The translations under genes were made by a program, and so were the position numbers. A stretch of DNA of 19,731 nucleotides from Candidatus Brocadia sp. (GTDB lineage: Bacteria > Planctomycetota > Brocadiia > Brocadiales > Brocadiaceae): NCBI GenBank assembly GCA_030837935.1, contig JAUQXU010000471.1:1-19731 (forward strand). The letters run 5' to 3'. Below, piece after piece: positions 1 to 8,830 of this stretch (the stretch's first letter is position 1; every line of letters begins with the position of its first letter). The notes beneath the pieces were generated by a model, which was not told the origin of the DNA, did not search any database, and was given only the letters and a program-made list of their open reading frames with translations.

Positions 1-1664
1 ATTGCCAGTAATTGTGTCAGCCATGTTTCCTCATAGGAAGCGCTTTCCCGGAATTCCATACTATTGAATTTACAGATACGCTCAATTTCCCTTCGGATCT
101 TCTTTGTGTCTTCAATAGCTGTTAAACACTTGTGGAATTGCAGAGGGGTATGTGGTGGGTAATAGAGGGGTGTCAGACTGAAAATAATGCGTACGCTGCT
201 GTCCGACATACTTTTTAAATCACCGAGACGTTTTACAAATCTTCCAAATTCCCCAAAATCTTCTGCTTCTTCCAACCCCGTACAGATTAAAAAAATCTTG
301 AGTTCCCTGATACCCCTCTCAAACAGGAATTCGCAGGCCTTATAGATCTGTTCTTCGGTAAGATTCTTGTGCAGGGAACGTCGCAGCCGCTCGCTGATAC
401 CTTCCATCCCGCAGCTCACCGTCGTCTTTCCGATTACCTGCTGTACCTCTACAAGAAATCGGTCGGTAGACAGCAGATCAAATCGCTGACTTTTCAGGCT
501 GATGTTGGCAATTTCCCTATAAAAAGATAAGATCATGGGATACAGGTCTGTATGGGTATTAAAATTGAAACTGAAGAGAGTAACAGTATCAAGCCCTTGT
601 TGCGCTTTTGCCGATTGCAGTCCTTTTACCAGCATTGATAAGGAACGTTCCCGATATGGTTTTCTCTCCCAGCTTTCAGCGCAGAAGGAACAGAAGCATG
701 GGCATCCGTTACTGATTTGAAGACTTCCGATACCAAGACTTTCTGTTTCATACCACACGGGACCCGATTCCAGCGTTCTCACCTGATCGAGATTATAGAT
801 GGTTGCACTTTTTACGGGATATGGCGCGTATGGTTCTTTTGGTGCAATTTCTACCAAAACTTTTTCAGCAGACGATGGATACCTTGTTTTTTCTGTTGTT
901 ACCTGTATCTCCGGAGGATTTTGTACAACTATTTTATACCGATGCTCGTATTTATCCGGTTCATAGAATCCGTCTACCTTTCCATGGCATGCGTTGAGAA
1001 TTTCGATTTTACTCAACCCCAGCGCCTTCCCTTTTTTTACAATCTCCAAAAATTGTTTTATGGAATATTCCCCTTCACCTATGAACACGGCATCAACAAG
1101 CCCATAATCATCTCCAAGGCCTTGTTCTTTTACAGGGCCGTGCAGTACTGAAGTAACTGCCGAGCTGGCGCCACCGAGCACAACGAGGGGAACATCCGGA
1201 CGTATCATGCGTTCGTTCTTGAAGAGCGGAATGCCTGAAAAATGTAAAAGTTTTGGCAGATTCAGTAACTCCAGTACAAAGGAATTGCTTATGCCAAGGA
1301 CATCGAATGAACAAGGGGGTTCTTTTGTGGTGGTTCCTATCCACAGAGGGATTTTGGAGGCAGTCATTAACTCAAGGTCTTTGGGAGGGGGCAGGAAGGC
1401 GAAATCGGTAAAGACACCTTCAACCTCCTGCGCAATCTGGGCTACCAGGGAGTGGGAGATAGAAATTGACACATCGCGATACGTTGATAGCCTACAGATC
1501 AGGAATCGCAGCTCTGCCTGATGAAAAAAGGCAGGATCCATGGTGTTGGGCTCTTCCCCTTTCAACCATAATCCGGCTAATGAGAGTAAATGATACTTTC
1601 TCTCATACCATTGTTTGATCTCTTGTGAGGATTTTAAACAATCGTGTGGTTTGATATTTATCAT
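1..1664 (-). CDS. B12-binding-type radical SAM protein, 3' end cut by window edge
   Basis: The minus strand is open without a stop from an ATG at 1664 to the left edge, giving about 554 residues. Residues 321, 325 and 328 form the radical SAM CxxxCxxC signature (CPCFCSFC), which binds the [4Fe-4S] cluster that cleaves S-adenosylmethionine. The roughly 300 residues before it contain a VLGGAS stretch and a GEGE stretch, like the Rossmann-type cobalamin-binding domain in front of many radical SAM cores. I see no DxHxxG cobalamin-ligand motif, so B12 binding is not certain. The substrate is unknown. It lies 81 bases downstream of the DUF5615 toxin gene and has a more balanced base composition than the AT-rich operon beside it, so it probably belongs to the chromosomal backbone. 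The C-terminus is missing from the window. Confidence 0.85.
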   Translation of the reverse strand, partial: MINIKPHDCLKSSQEIKQWYERKYHLLSLAGLWLKGEEPNTMDPAFFHQAELRFLICRLSTYRDVSISISHSLVAQIAQEVEGVFTDFAFLPPPKDLELMTASKIPLWIGTTTKEPPCSFDVLGISNSFVLELLNLPKLLHFSGIPLFKNERMIRPDVPLVVLGGASSAVTSVLHGPVKEQGLGDDYGLVDAVFIGEGEYSIKQFLEIVKKGKALGLSKIEILNACHGKVDGFYEPDKYEHRYKIVVQNPPEIQVTTEKTRYPSSAEKVLVEIAPKEPYAPYPVKSATIYNLDQVRTLESGPVWYETESLGIGSLQISNGCPCFCSFCAESWERKPYRERSLSMLVKGLQSAKAQQGLDTVTLFSFNFNTHTDLYPMILSFYREIANISLKSQRFDLLSTDRFLVEVQQVIGKTTVSCGMEGISERLRRSLHKNLTEEQIYKACEFLFERGIRELKIFLICTGLEEAEDFGEFGRFVKRLGDLKSMSDSSVRIIFSLTPLYYPPHTPLQFHKCLTAIEDTKKIRREIERICKFNSMEFRESASYEETWLTQLLA

Positions 1665-1745
1665 GTTTGTTTACATGTCTCGAAGATTCTTTATGAATAA
1701 GGTGTTTTTTATTAAGAAATGGTGGAGATAACATTATTAGAGGTT

Positions 1746-2096
1746 TTATCTAACTTTGATACCTTCTTTTGAAAGCATCACTAATTTACCACGAATCAAT
1801 TCAATAGGATGAGTATTCAAGAAATGATTCACTAATTCAATTTCTTCTTTCGAGGTTAAATTGCCGTGGCGAATGTAAATGATGCCTTCCGTATCTTTGG
1901 TTGGGAAGCGGATTGTGTTAGTGAAGTGATAATCACGAGTAATGAGTATGGATTTAGTTTTTTTGCACAATAAAAATATTATGTCATCTCCTAATCCTCT
2001 TTCTGAATTCTCAGCAATAGAAATTACCTTGTGACCATCGGATCTAAGTTTTTCAGCTAAACCAAAGCTCACGTTTTCATCTATGATAAAATTCAT
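1746..2096 (-). CDS. DUF5615 PIN-like toxin
   Basis: This 116-residue protein matches the DUF5615 family of small PIN-like proteins (Mut7-C/VapC-related), which are predicted RNases and act as toxins beside DUF433 antitoxins. The N-terminal MNFIIDENVS contains the typical acidic pair (Asp6, Glu7), followed by GLAEKLRSDGHKV, a central ILITRDYHF strand with Asp55, and an IIYIRHG strand. The ATG shares one base with the stop codon of the DUF433 gene (TAATG), so the pair is translationally coupled with the antitoxin first, as is usual. It is the last gene of the nine-gene operon. Toxicity and RNase activity are inferred from the family and are not shown here. Confidence 0.85.
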   Translation of the reverse strand: MNFIIDENVSFGLAEKLRSDGHKVISIAENSERGLGDDIIFLLCKKTKSILITRDYHFTNTIRFPTKDTEGIIYIRHGNLTSKEEIELVNHFLNTHPIELIRGKLVMLSKEGIKVR

Positions 2097-2308
2097 TATA
2101 GTACTGATTTTTCAGTGGCCAGATATGCTGCGTACTCTAAACAGGCGATTATATCTTCCTCCTGAATACGGGGAAACTGCTTCAAGATAGTAGCGTAATC
2201 TTCCCCTGCTGCAATGTGACTTAATATTATGCGTACTGGGATGCGAGTTTCCTTAATGCAGGGTTCGCCTCCACAAATCTGAGGATCGGATGTAATACGT
2301 TTATTCAT
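2096..2308 (-). CDS. DUF433 antitoxin
   Basis: This 70-residue protein has the full DUF433 pattern: a DP..CGGEPCIKETRIPV core, an IAAGEDY turn, then a predicted helix-turn-helix ending in EEDIIACLEYAAYLA. DUF433 proteins are small winged-helix-like DNA-binding antitoxins paired with DUF5615 toxins. The start codon lies inside the last codons of the upstream radical SAM gene, an overlap of 8 bases, and the stop overlaps the toxin start by one base. Expression therefore appears tied to translation of the whole operon rather than to a separate promoter. The family call is strong. Autoregulation is only the usual expectation for such pairs. Confidence 0.87.
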   Translation of the reverse strand: MNKRITSDPQICGGEPCIKETRIPVRIILSHIAAGEDYATILKQFPRIQEEDIIACLEYAAYLATEKSVL

Positions 2309-3689
2309 TATTTTTCTCCAAATTGTGTTTTTTATAATGTGATAATAATTTATTTATATTTGGATATTTAGAACGTATCCCGTTATTAGCTTGAGTTTCA
2401 CAAATCAAGTTGTGAAAATCAGCTTTTTGCTGGGAAGGTAATGAACTGTATAAACTGTTCCAATAAGCAGCACCATTATTTTTGTGGTCTTCTCTGTAAA
2501 TAATATAGTCTTCCGGCATTAAAAGTAACTTTCTGAATTCCTTTACATTCTTTCCAAAGGCAGCCTCAAAGAATTTCCTTTTCGGTCCTACTACACCATG
2601 TGTTGCATTAAGGATACATTGAATGCTTCTTAAATAGCGAGGATTCCATTTTTCTCCTACAAATTTTCTATCTTTACCATGCTCCCCCAGAATAGGAGAG
2701 TATTTCATTGGAAACGACCAGATTCTAGTTGGATAACCTTCCTTTTCAAATTCCTCATTGAGCTCTACATTTATCCTGAGCCTCAGATAAAATTCTTCAG
2801 GAGTATCATCATAGTTGAAAAGGATATAATTTGAAAGATATTTGATACCGCATTCTGCTGCTAATCGTACCGCTTTAACATATTTATCTTTCAGACTGTA
2901 ACTGTCAAAGGCAATTCTTAAAGGTTTTATAGGTATTTCTGCTAATTTTTTCATTCTTTCTTTTTTTAGGAGTCTCATATCTATTCCTTGATTAAAATCA
3001 ACGTACCTATTTTTACCCTTAAATTTTGCTCCCTTATAAAAACCAATTTCTTGTATTTCGTTTATTATTTTATCAAATTCAGATGATGCAAGAACGTTGT
3101 TGTCGAGCAAGAGCAAATCCTTTTTTTCCCCGTATTTTTCAATTATCAAGGCTATTTGTTGCTTTAAAGGAATATATTTTACATATTCTGGTTCTATTAT
3201 ATAAACTACGCAGAAAGGACATCTTCTTACACAACCCCTTGTCATGTAAGCAAAATATGCGTTATTGGCAGGGTATTTATAATCGACCTGCTCAAGCATG
3301 CTATAGTCAGGAACTAGACTATCAATTAAATGGTCGTTAGGAAGTCTTAGTTTCCCCTTCTCATTAAGGAGCCCTTTTACTGGTTTAAATCCCGTTTCTC
3401 TTTCTATTTCATCTGCCAAGATAGTCGCCATTGGGCCGCCAATAAAAAGATTTTGTGGGTCTTTAACGCTAAATTCGTAGTATTTTATAGTTTCAATAGT
3501 TTTGTCCCAATAGAAACTGAATAGTGTTGTTATATAAATTCTATCCCATAATTGTGTCATTACTTCTTTGTTTAACCCTTTTACAAAATGTACATTATCT
3601 CCTCGCGCTTTATGAAAAGCAGCTATTTTCATAAGACCGAGAGGAGGGTATTTATTGTTGTATGCTGATTCTATTAATAGTATTCTCAT
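2301..3689 (-). CDS. Radical SAM enzyme of unknown substrate in the candidate defence operon
   Basis: The protein has 462 residues. Cys153, Cys157 and Cys160 form the CxxxCxxC cluster motif (TRGCVRRCPFC, followed by VVYIIEPEY), close to the TRGC..C.FC style of MiaB-like and related radical SAM enzymes. The first ~130 residues (MRILLIES, PPLGLMKIAAFH, FIGGP) resemble the cobalamin-binding-type Rossmann domain but lack DxHxxG. A (beta/alpha) barrel with DNNVLAS, GIDMRL and AFDS strands follows, and a ~130-residue basic C-terminal region has no family I recognise. There is no clear TRAM or SPASM domain. It starts 7 bases after the metallo-hydrolase gene, which suggests joint function. A nucleic acid or nucleotide substrate is plausible from the helicase/nuclease neighbours, but this is inference. 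Confidence 0.85.
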   Translation of the reverse strand: MRILLIESAYNNKYPPLGLMKIAAFHKARGDNVHFVKGLNKEVMTQLWDRIYITTLFSFYWDKTIETIKYYEFSVKDPQNLFIGGPMATILADEIERETGFKPVKGLLNEKGKLRLPNDHLIDSLVPDYSMLEQVDYKYPANNAYFAYMTRGCVRRCPFCVVYIIEPEYVKYIPLKQQIALIIEKYGEKKDLLLLDNNVLASSEFDKIINEIQEIGFYKGAKFKGKNRYVDFNQGIDMRLLKKERMKKLAEIPIKPLRIAFDSYSLKDKYVKAVRLAAECGIKYLSNYILFNYDDTPEEFYLRLRINVELNEEFEKEGYPTRIWSFPMKYSPILGEHGKDRKFVGEKWNPRYLRSIQCILNATHGVVGPKRKFFEAAFGKNVKEFRKLLLMPEDYIIYREDHKNNGAAYWNSLYSSLPSQQKADFHNLICETQANNGIRSKYPNINKLLSHYKKHNLEKNNE

Positions 3690-3696
3690 GTTTATA

Positions 3697-4971
3697 TTAT
3701 TTTACTAAGTCAATAAATTTCTTAGTTAAATTATTTTTAATCATTTCCTCAACGGATACCTGTTTATTAGCCTTTTCTCCAACAGAAAAGGAATCTTCAG
3801 ATACATAATATAAATCTTGATTGACTTCAAAAACACTTATGGATTCGAAATCTGCCATTTCACCACTTTTGGAACAAAAAACTGTAAAGTTATCAAGTTT
3901 AATACTAAAACCTATGTCACCAGGGAAACAAGGGATTCCTGTCGCTATGGATATCTTTTTGACTATGTCTTTTCTTATATAACTTAATTCTTCTCCAAAT
4001 TCTGAGAAAATCGCGACATTGGGACGACTGTGATGTAACATACAAATACTACCAAGAATACCCAGATGATTATCATAAAAAACATTTGCTGCTATATTTT
4101 CATCTATTGACTTGTCAAATTTAAATTTGAATTCTTCTTCTATAATAGTCCCAAGATGTGGAACTAATATGTCTATCTTATCAATTTGTTTAGAATCCAT
4201 TAATATGCTGTTATTTTCTTCGACCTGCTTATTCCAGCCGGTATCGCTAGTAAATCTTATATTAACCTCACCACATTTTAATATAAAACCAAGCGCATAT
4301 GAGAAGGTAATCATTTCATGATGCTGTGTTTTAGTTGTGGTTACTGTTATATCTTTCGGATTGTCCTTTGGGATTTTGTATTCATTATGACTATCAAGCA
4401 GAACGATGTTCTTGATATAATTTGGATAGTCCTTGATTGATAAGTCAAAGTAGCCTGCAAATTTCTTAAAAGTTCCGAGGTTCAGATAGATATCTATTTT
4501 CTTATAAGGAGCATCTTTTTTCTTATTTCTTTTGTAGAGGAGCGAAAAAATCGATTCGAGTTCAACTGTATGGTCATTATGAGCATGAGTTATTAAAACA
4601 ACATCTATATCATCGAGCTTGAATCCTTGCTCAAAAAAATTTTGAATAAAATTGTATCCAGGGTCTATAACTATACCTACACCGTTATGATAAACAAAAT
4701 AGCCGCCTCCCTTATTTTGGCTACCTCTTTGAGGTAAAACAGGCGTATAAGAGTTCCACTTTCTTAGTATGGAAAAGAAAGAAAAGGACTTTTCTCGAAT
4801 AGATTTTCCTGGACTAATAAATACTTCAAATTTATCTTTTCTTTCTTGAATTGAAGCTAAATACTCTTCTTTATAATTCTCCAATGCTGTGAAAACATTT
4901 TTGATAACTTGCTTTAAATTATCTTCGCTTGAGGCCGCTATGCCAGCGCCTAAATCGAGTTCTTCAGGCAT
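3697..4971 (-). CDS. Metallo-beta-lactamase-fold hydrolase
   Basis: The protein has 424 residues. The core carries the HxHxDH metal motif at 129-134 (THAHNDHT) after a beta strand ending in DVVLI. Other likely ligands are His217/His218 (TQHHEM), Asp243 (TSDTGW) and His302 (NHLGIL) or His313/His314. This set resembles RNase Z/PhnP-type phosphodiesterases more than true beta-lactamases. About 75 N-terminal residues form a helical extension that precedes the fold, and roughly 100 C-terminal residues are not assigned. Nothing suggests a signal peptide, so it should be cytoplasmic. It lies 7 bases upstream of the radical SAM gene and 9 bases downstream of the DGQHR gene. The metal site looks intact, so an active hydrolase acting on a nucleotide, nucleic acid or modification intermediate is a reasonable guess. 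Confidence 0.85.
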   Translation of the reverse strand: MPEELDLGAGIAASSEDNLKQVIKNVFTALENYKEEYLASIQERKDKFEVFISPGKSIREKSFSFFSILRKWNSYTPVLPQRGSQNKGGGYFVYHNGVGIVIDPGYNFIQNFFEQGFKLDDIDVVLITHAHNDHTVELESIFSLLYKRNKKKDAPYKKIDIYLNLGTFKKFAGYFDLSIKDYPNYIKNIVLLDSHNEYKIPKDNPKDITVTTTKTQHHEMITFSYALGFILKCGEVNIRFTSDTGWNKQVEENNSILMDSKQIDKIDILVPHLGTIIEEEFKFKFDKSIDENIAANVFYDNHLGILGSICMLHHSRPNVAIFSEFGEELSYIRKDIVKKISIATGIPCFPGDIGFSIKLDNFTVFCSKSGEMADFESISVFEVNQDLYYVSEDSFSVGEKANKQVSVEEMIKNNLTKKFIDLVK

Positions 4972-4980
4972 GTTTTATCC

Positions 4981-5952
4981 TCAAAATAACTTATTCTCCA
5001 TTATTTGAGCTAGCTTTTGTACGCCTTTCATTCCACCAAGACTGGAAATCTGTTCGGATTCAAAATGAATTTTTGTTATAGGCGACATAAATTTCCCGAT
5101 ATCTTCTATTTTGAAACCCTTAGTTTCTTGCGTAATCTTCTTAAATACTTTTGGTAAAATTCTAACAAATGCATTAAGACTAAGAGTTTTTGCAATAATT
5201 GAACCTCTGTACCCCCATTGTTCTGGGAATAATTGTTTAATTGCCGTAAAGTAATTAGATAGAATTTTAGCTTTCTGCTCTAGTGAAAAATCTTGAAGAA
5301 GATCATCTAATATTTTGTTTGCTTCTAGTGCTGTAATGAAGGCAGCTTGCGTAATGATACCCTTACCAATCCCTAGCATCTTAATATTATCAAACCAAGG
5401 TGAGCCTATTGTTTCATTAAGAATTTTGGTAATTTTATGTGCCTCTACAAATTCTGGGAATATATCCTCTGAGATACCTAGCAGGTCATAAACAAGAGAT
5501 TTACTTACAGGTTTTTGGTAATAATTTATTTTTACAAATATTTCCGCAATTTCTGCTAGCGACAAGTCGATAAAACCAGAAATTGGTAATTCAAATTCTT
5601 TTTTTGTCGCATATTTAAAAGCTCGTAACCGATGTTGTCCATCTATGATAAATGCAACATCCTTATCTTGCTGAATTTCTAAACAGCCATTATTGAAGCT
5701 AATGGCATCACCTTTCAAACTAACAATAATATTATTTGCCAAGACAGAATTTTCACTATCTATATAATCTGCAATTTCTTTGCTTCTTGATTCTTTAAAT
5801 GGCCTTTGAATCCCTGTTTCTCTATCAATTTCTCTTGGATTAAAGTATGCAATGCTTAATAAATCTGAAGCTTTAATCTTGAATAAATAAAAGTCTCTTT
5901 CGTTTTGTTTAATCTTTACCGCATTAACTTTTATTTTTCCTTCACTACTCAT
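4981..5952 (-). CDS. DGQHR-domain protein (DndB-like)
   Basis: This 323-residue protein has the diagnostic DGQHR motif at 104-108 (FIIDGQHRLRAF), preceded by a segment rich in RSKEIADYID. This is the pattern of the DGQHR-domain family that includes DndB of the phosphorothioate system, which is distantly related to the ParB fold. DndB regulates the dnd operon, and the related protein in the Dpd system takes part in 7-deazaguanine DNA insertion. The second half is helical and has no second domain I can name. It sits 10 bases after ParB-like protein 2 and 9 before the metallo-hydrolase. A role in sequence recognition, nucleotide-dependent loading or regulation is inferred from these relatives. 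The family call itself is strong. Confidence 0.87.
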   Translation of the reverse strand: MSSEGKIKVNAVKIKQNERDFYLFKIKASDLLSIAYFNPREIDRETGIQRPFKESRSKEIADYIDSENSVLANNIIVSLKGDAISFNNGCLEIQQDKDVAFIIDGQHRLRAFKYATKKEFELPISGFIDLSLAEIAEIFVKINYYQKPVSKSLVYDLLGISEDIFPEFVEAHKITKILNETIGSPWFDNIKMLGIGKGIITQAAFITALEANKILDDLLQDFSLEQKAKILSNYFTAIKQLFPEQWGYRGSIIAKTLSLNAFVRILPKVFKKITQETKGFKIEDIGKFMSPITKIHFESEQISSLGGMKGVQKLAQIMENKLF

Positions 5953-5962
5953 AAAAGCACCT

Positions 5963-6997
5963 TTATGTTATATCTAATCCCAACTCTTTACAAAATCTCT
6001 TTAAATCTTTATAGCATTGTTGTAATTCTGCTTTTTTATTTTTGTTTTCGTCCACTTCCATTTTGATTTTGAGAACCTCTGCTTCTTTTAGCAATTCCCT
6101 AAACTCTCTTACTTTTTTATAAAATCTATCGACCTTCTCTGGTTTCGTTTCATAAAGAACATGCATTGCCTCATCAAAGGCTTCATCAACATCCGATTCA
6201 TAAAAGGTCTTGCATGCCTTTTTAATAACTAGAATTTTAGGGAGTTCCCTTACATCTTGTGCTTTTTTAAACCTATCTTCCTTAACCCATTGAACAAATT
6301 CATCAAGAAAAGCAGGGGTTTCATTTACTCTCGTGACTAAATCTTTTTGAAGGAAAAATGCTTCAAAATAGCTATATTTTTTCAACTCATCTCTGGCACC
6401 ATTAACAATTTCTGTATTATCTGAATTCATAAGATATTTTTTTGACATAGCTTCGTATGCATTTAACATTGCTTCAACAGTTTTTCTTTGTTTCCCCAAT
6501 TGCTTAGCAACATCTTCAGGATTCTTTTTTAATACCTTGATCATTTTGTAAATATATGCCGCCTTTTCATAAGCGTCCCATTCTGTTTTTCCTTTAATAT
6601 GGAATGTACCGAGAATATAAAAAAGTTCTTCATCGGTAACATCGTCCTGAAGAATTCTTGACTTGATAAATTTCCAACGTTGGTCTTCTGGATATTTTTT
6701 ATGCAATCTTCTAAAAGCGCACAGCCTTGTATTACCTTCAACAACTTTGTTTCCAAGAACATATATTTCATCTAGAAGTCCTTTGTTCTCTTCGAGGTCT
6801 TTTATCCGTTCTTTTGTAGAATCCAGCTTAAGAAGTTCCTGTTCGATAAATTCTTGTGTTATTTTATCTGGATGTGTTCTACTAATAATGTAATTAATCC
6901 TTGGATTGTCTGGATAATATTCAAGACTATATATATCAACCTCTTTAATCTCATAAGAAATTTTTCTTCCAAGAACTGTTATATTTTCTTTTATCAT
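5963..6997 (-). CDS. ParB-like protein 2
   Basis: This 344-residue protein has a ParB/Srx-type N-terminal domain: NPR at 31-33, then EGNTR at 87-91 followed by LCAFRR, which is the position of the GxRR nucleotide-binding box in ParB. A KorB/ParB-like helix-turn-helix region follows at about 139-185 (WDAYEKA, then EDVAKQLGKQRKTV). The C-terminal ~90 residues are highly charged and probably coiled coil. It aligns along its length with ParB-like protein 1 at 8824-9843, sharing EGNTR, T.WDAYEKA, SYF and a RFKKAQDVRELP-type block. The two are therefore paralogues, not chromosomal ParB: no ParA neighbour and no parS-like repeats were seen. The junction with the helicase gene upstream is 5 bases. 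CTP binding and DNA targeting are inferred from the ParB fold. Confidence 0.85.
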   Translation of the reverse strand: MIKENITVLGRKISYEIKEVDIYSLEYYPDNPRINYIISRTHPDKITQEFIEQELLKLDSTKERIKDLEENKGLLDEIYVLGNKVVEGNTRLCAFRRLHKKYPEDQRWKFIKSRILQDDVTDEELFYILGTFHIKGKTEWDAYEKAAYIYKMIKVLKKNPEDVAKQLGKQRKTVEAMLNAYEAMSKKYLMNSDNTEIVNGARDELKKYSYFEAFFLQKDLVTRVNETPAFLDEFVQWVKEDRFKKAQDVRELPKILVIKKACKTFYESDVDEAFDEAMHVLYETKPEKVDRFYKKVREFRELLKEAEVLKIKMEVDENKNKKAELQQCYKDLKRFCKELGLDIT

Positions 6998-7002
6998 AGA
7001 TA

Positions 7003-8430
7003 TTATCCAAGTATTCTTAATAACTCTTGTCTGTTAGAAAGAAACTCATAACTCCCAGTTTCTAAGAATTCAAAATCATCTTGAACATAACCCGCAATAT
7101 CTCTTTTTACATCTATTAGTCTATCAATGTATTCATCAATTGTATTTCTTGCTAAAATTTTATATATGTTGCATTCCTTTGTCTGGGATATTCTATGAAT
7201 TCTGTCTTGGGATTGGAGATAATCTACAAGGTTGAAGTTTCTATCTAAATAAATAGCATTATTTGCTTTTGTTAAAGTCAGACCTTCTCTTGCAGCAGCA
7301 GGATTTGCTATAATTACTTTGTTTTTATCCGATTCTTGAAAAATGTTAACAAAATTCATTCTATCCTTAATAGGGATTTCTCCATGAATAACGAGGGGAT
7401 TATATTCCCTGAGTCTTTTCTTTAAAAGTGTAATATTTTCTACAAAGCATGTCCAAATAATAGCCTTTTCATCTTTCGAAGCTATGTCTTTTAGCAAGTT
7501 ATCAAGTTTTTCAAACTTGGCAGGAATTTCATTGTAGCCTTTATCAATTAAACTAGGATTGCTTGCAATCTGTGTTAATCGGAGAAGTTTTTTAAGAATA
7601 TTTTCGGCTTCATCGATAGAAATATTTCCATCTATATCTTGCACTTCAATTTTTAATTCATTGCGAAGTTTATTATAAATTTCAAGCTGTTTGCCTTTGA
7701 GATCTACATAGACATTGATAAATCTTTTTTCGGGAAGTTCAAGAACGTCATTTTTACACCGACGAATTGAATGTTTTGCGATGGTAGTCTTTAATTCATG
7801 GAGTGATTCTATGTAGTCAGAACTTTTTTCATTATATTTTGATTTAAAATTATCAAAATCATCACCAAGAATTTTACCACCATCAAGAAAAAAGAATTGT
7901 GCCCATAAATCAAAAGGTTTATTGGCAACAGGTGTTCCAGTAATAATGATTCTTTTTAAAGAGTAGTGCCTGAGTTCAAACAACGCCTGAGCGGTTTTAG
8001 TTTGTGGGTCTTTTATGCGTGCGGATTCATCAAGTATCATAGCAACTTTTCGACTTTTACAAAACCGCTTAATTCTCAGCAACTCAGCGATAATTGCTTC
8101 GTAATTAGTTATATAAAAATTCGCACCGGTCATAAACTTATAACGTTTTTCTCTTTTTGTGCCTTTTAATACAATCGGTATTAAAAAGGAATGTTTTAAT
8201 ACTTCATGTTCCCAATTGTAAAGCAATGACATAGGTGCAACAACAAGAGCACCTTCTATTTCACCTTGTTTCATTGACAAGCACAATGACTCTATAACTA
8301 TCTTTGTCTTCCCGAGACCTTGTTCATCAAACAGCGCTACTTCTTGATGTTTTTTTATAAAATCAATGGCTTCAAGCTGGTGTGGTAATGCTTGTGTTTT
8401 TGGTTCAAAAACTTGTTTTATGCTATTCAT
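7003..8430 (-). CDS. SNF2-family DEAD/DEAH-type helicase
   Basis: At 475 residues this is a compact SNF2-type ATPase with little beyond the two RecA-like lobes. Visible motifs are PHQLEAIDF (Q-motif region), motif I DEQGLGKT at 35-42, motif Ia VVAPMSLLYNW, motif II LDESARIKD with DESA at 134-137, motif III ITGTP at 163-167, motif V REGLTL near 381, and motif VI QSQDRIHR at 406-413, followed by the SNF2-typical ISQTKE. DESA in place of DEAH is a usual SNF2 variation. Such proteins translocate on double-stranded DNA rather than unwind it. The start overlaps the end of the PD-(D/E)XK gene by 8 bases, so helicase and nuclease are probably made together. SNF2 proteins are common in DISARM, Dpd and type I-like restriction systems. 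Confidence 0.92.
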   Translation of the reverse strand: MNSIKQVFEPKTQALPHQLEAIDFIKKHQEVALFDEQGLGKTKIVIESLCLSMKQGEIEGALVVAPMSLLYNWEHEVLKHSFLIPIVLKGTKREKRYKFMTGANFYITNYEAIIAELLRIKRFCKSRKVAMILDESARIKDPQTKTAQALFELRHYSLKRIIITGTPVANKPFDLWAQFFFLDGGKILGDDFDNFKSKYNEKSSDYIESLHELKTTIAKHSIRRCKNDVLELPEKRFINVYVDLKGKQLEIYNKLRNELKIEVQDIDGNISIDEAENILKKLLRLTQIASNPSLIDKGYNEIPAKFEKLDNLLKDIASKDEKAIIWTCFVENITLLKKRLREYNPLVIHGEIPIKDRMNFVNIFQESDKNKVIIANPAAAREGLTLTKANNAIYLDRNFNLVDYLQSQDRIHRISQTKECNIYKILARNTIDEYIDRLIDVKRDIAGYVQDDFEFLETGSYEFLSNRQELLRILG

Positions 8431-8830
8431 TTATTAGTTCATCAGGTATGCATAAAATATGTATGTTGTCAATACCCTTTAATCCAGCTTTTTCTAAAAC
8501 TTTATTCAAATAATCTTCGGCTGATTTAGGTATTCCAACAAAAACATCACATTTCTTTCCGTTTAATTCAATAGAGGAAAAATCTTGCAATTGTGCATGT
8601 GTTCTGTTGTTGGCTATATCATTTTCTGTTTTGGCTTCTCCAATACAGACTTGTCCATCTTTTTTTGTTCCAATAGCATCAGGCCTGTGTCGTAATATTT
8701 GCGGAGGTAATTGTATTTTTTCTCCAAAAAGACCTGGGTAGCTTCCATCAATTCCTGATATGGTAACTCCTTCTTCACGCATCTTTTTAATCACCAATCC
8801 AAGTATAAACTGATGTTTATCGTTCAACAT
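8423..8830 (-). CDS. PD-(D/E)XK-fold nuclease, small
   Basis: This 135-residue protein has the restriction-endonuclease-like active site in order: an N-terminal helix, Asp51 in RPDAIG, a beta strand, then Glu65-Ala-Lys67 in IGEAKTE, and a following helix with Gln80 and Gln82 (RTHAQLQDF). This is the classic D..ExK..Q arrangement. It is little more than a bare nuclease domain, so target choice probably depends on partners. It overlaps ParB-like protein 1 upstream by 7 bases and the SNF2 helicase downstream by 8, so the three genes read like one translational unit. Whether it cuts DNA, nicks it, or discriminates modified bases cannot be told from sequence. The fold assignment is from motifs only. 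Confidence 0.82.
   Translation of the reverse strand: MLNDKHQFILGLVIKKMREEGVTISGIDGSYPGLFGEKIQLPPQILRHRPDAIGTKKDGQVCIGEAKTENDIANNRTHAQLQDFSSIELNGKKCDVFVGIPKSAEDYLNKVLEKAGLKGIDNIHILCIPDELINE

Noticed and set aside
535..1521. Plus-strand open stretches over the left 1.5 kb
   Set aside because: They lie opposite the continuous minus-strand radical SAM frame, which has a full cluster motif, and their translations have no family features.
2301..3689. The radical SAM gene as DpdA (tRNA-guanine-transglycosylase-like) or as QueE
   Set aside because: It carries a CxxxCxxC radical SAM motif absent from TGT-like proteins and is much longer than QueE, so Dpd identity is not supported.
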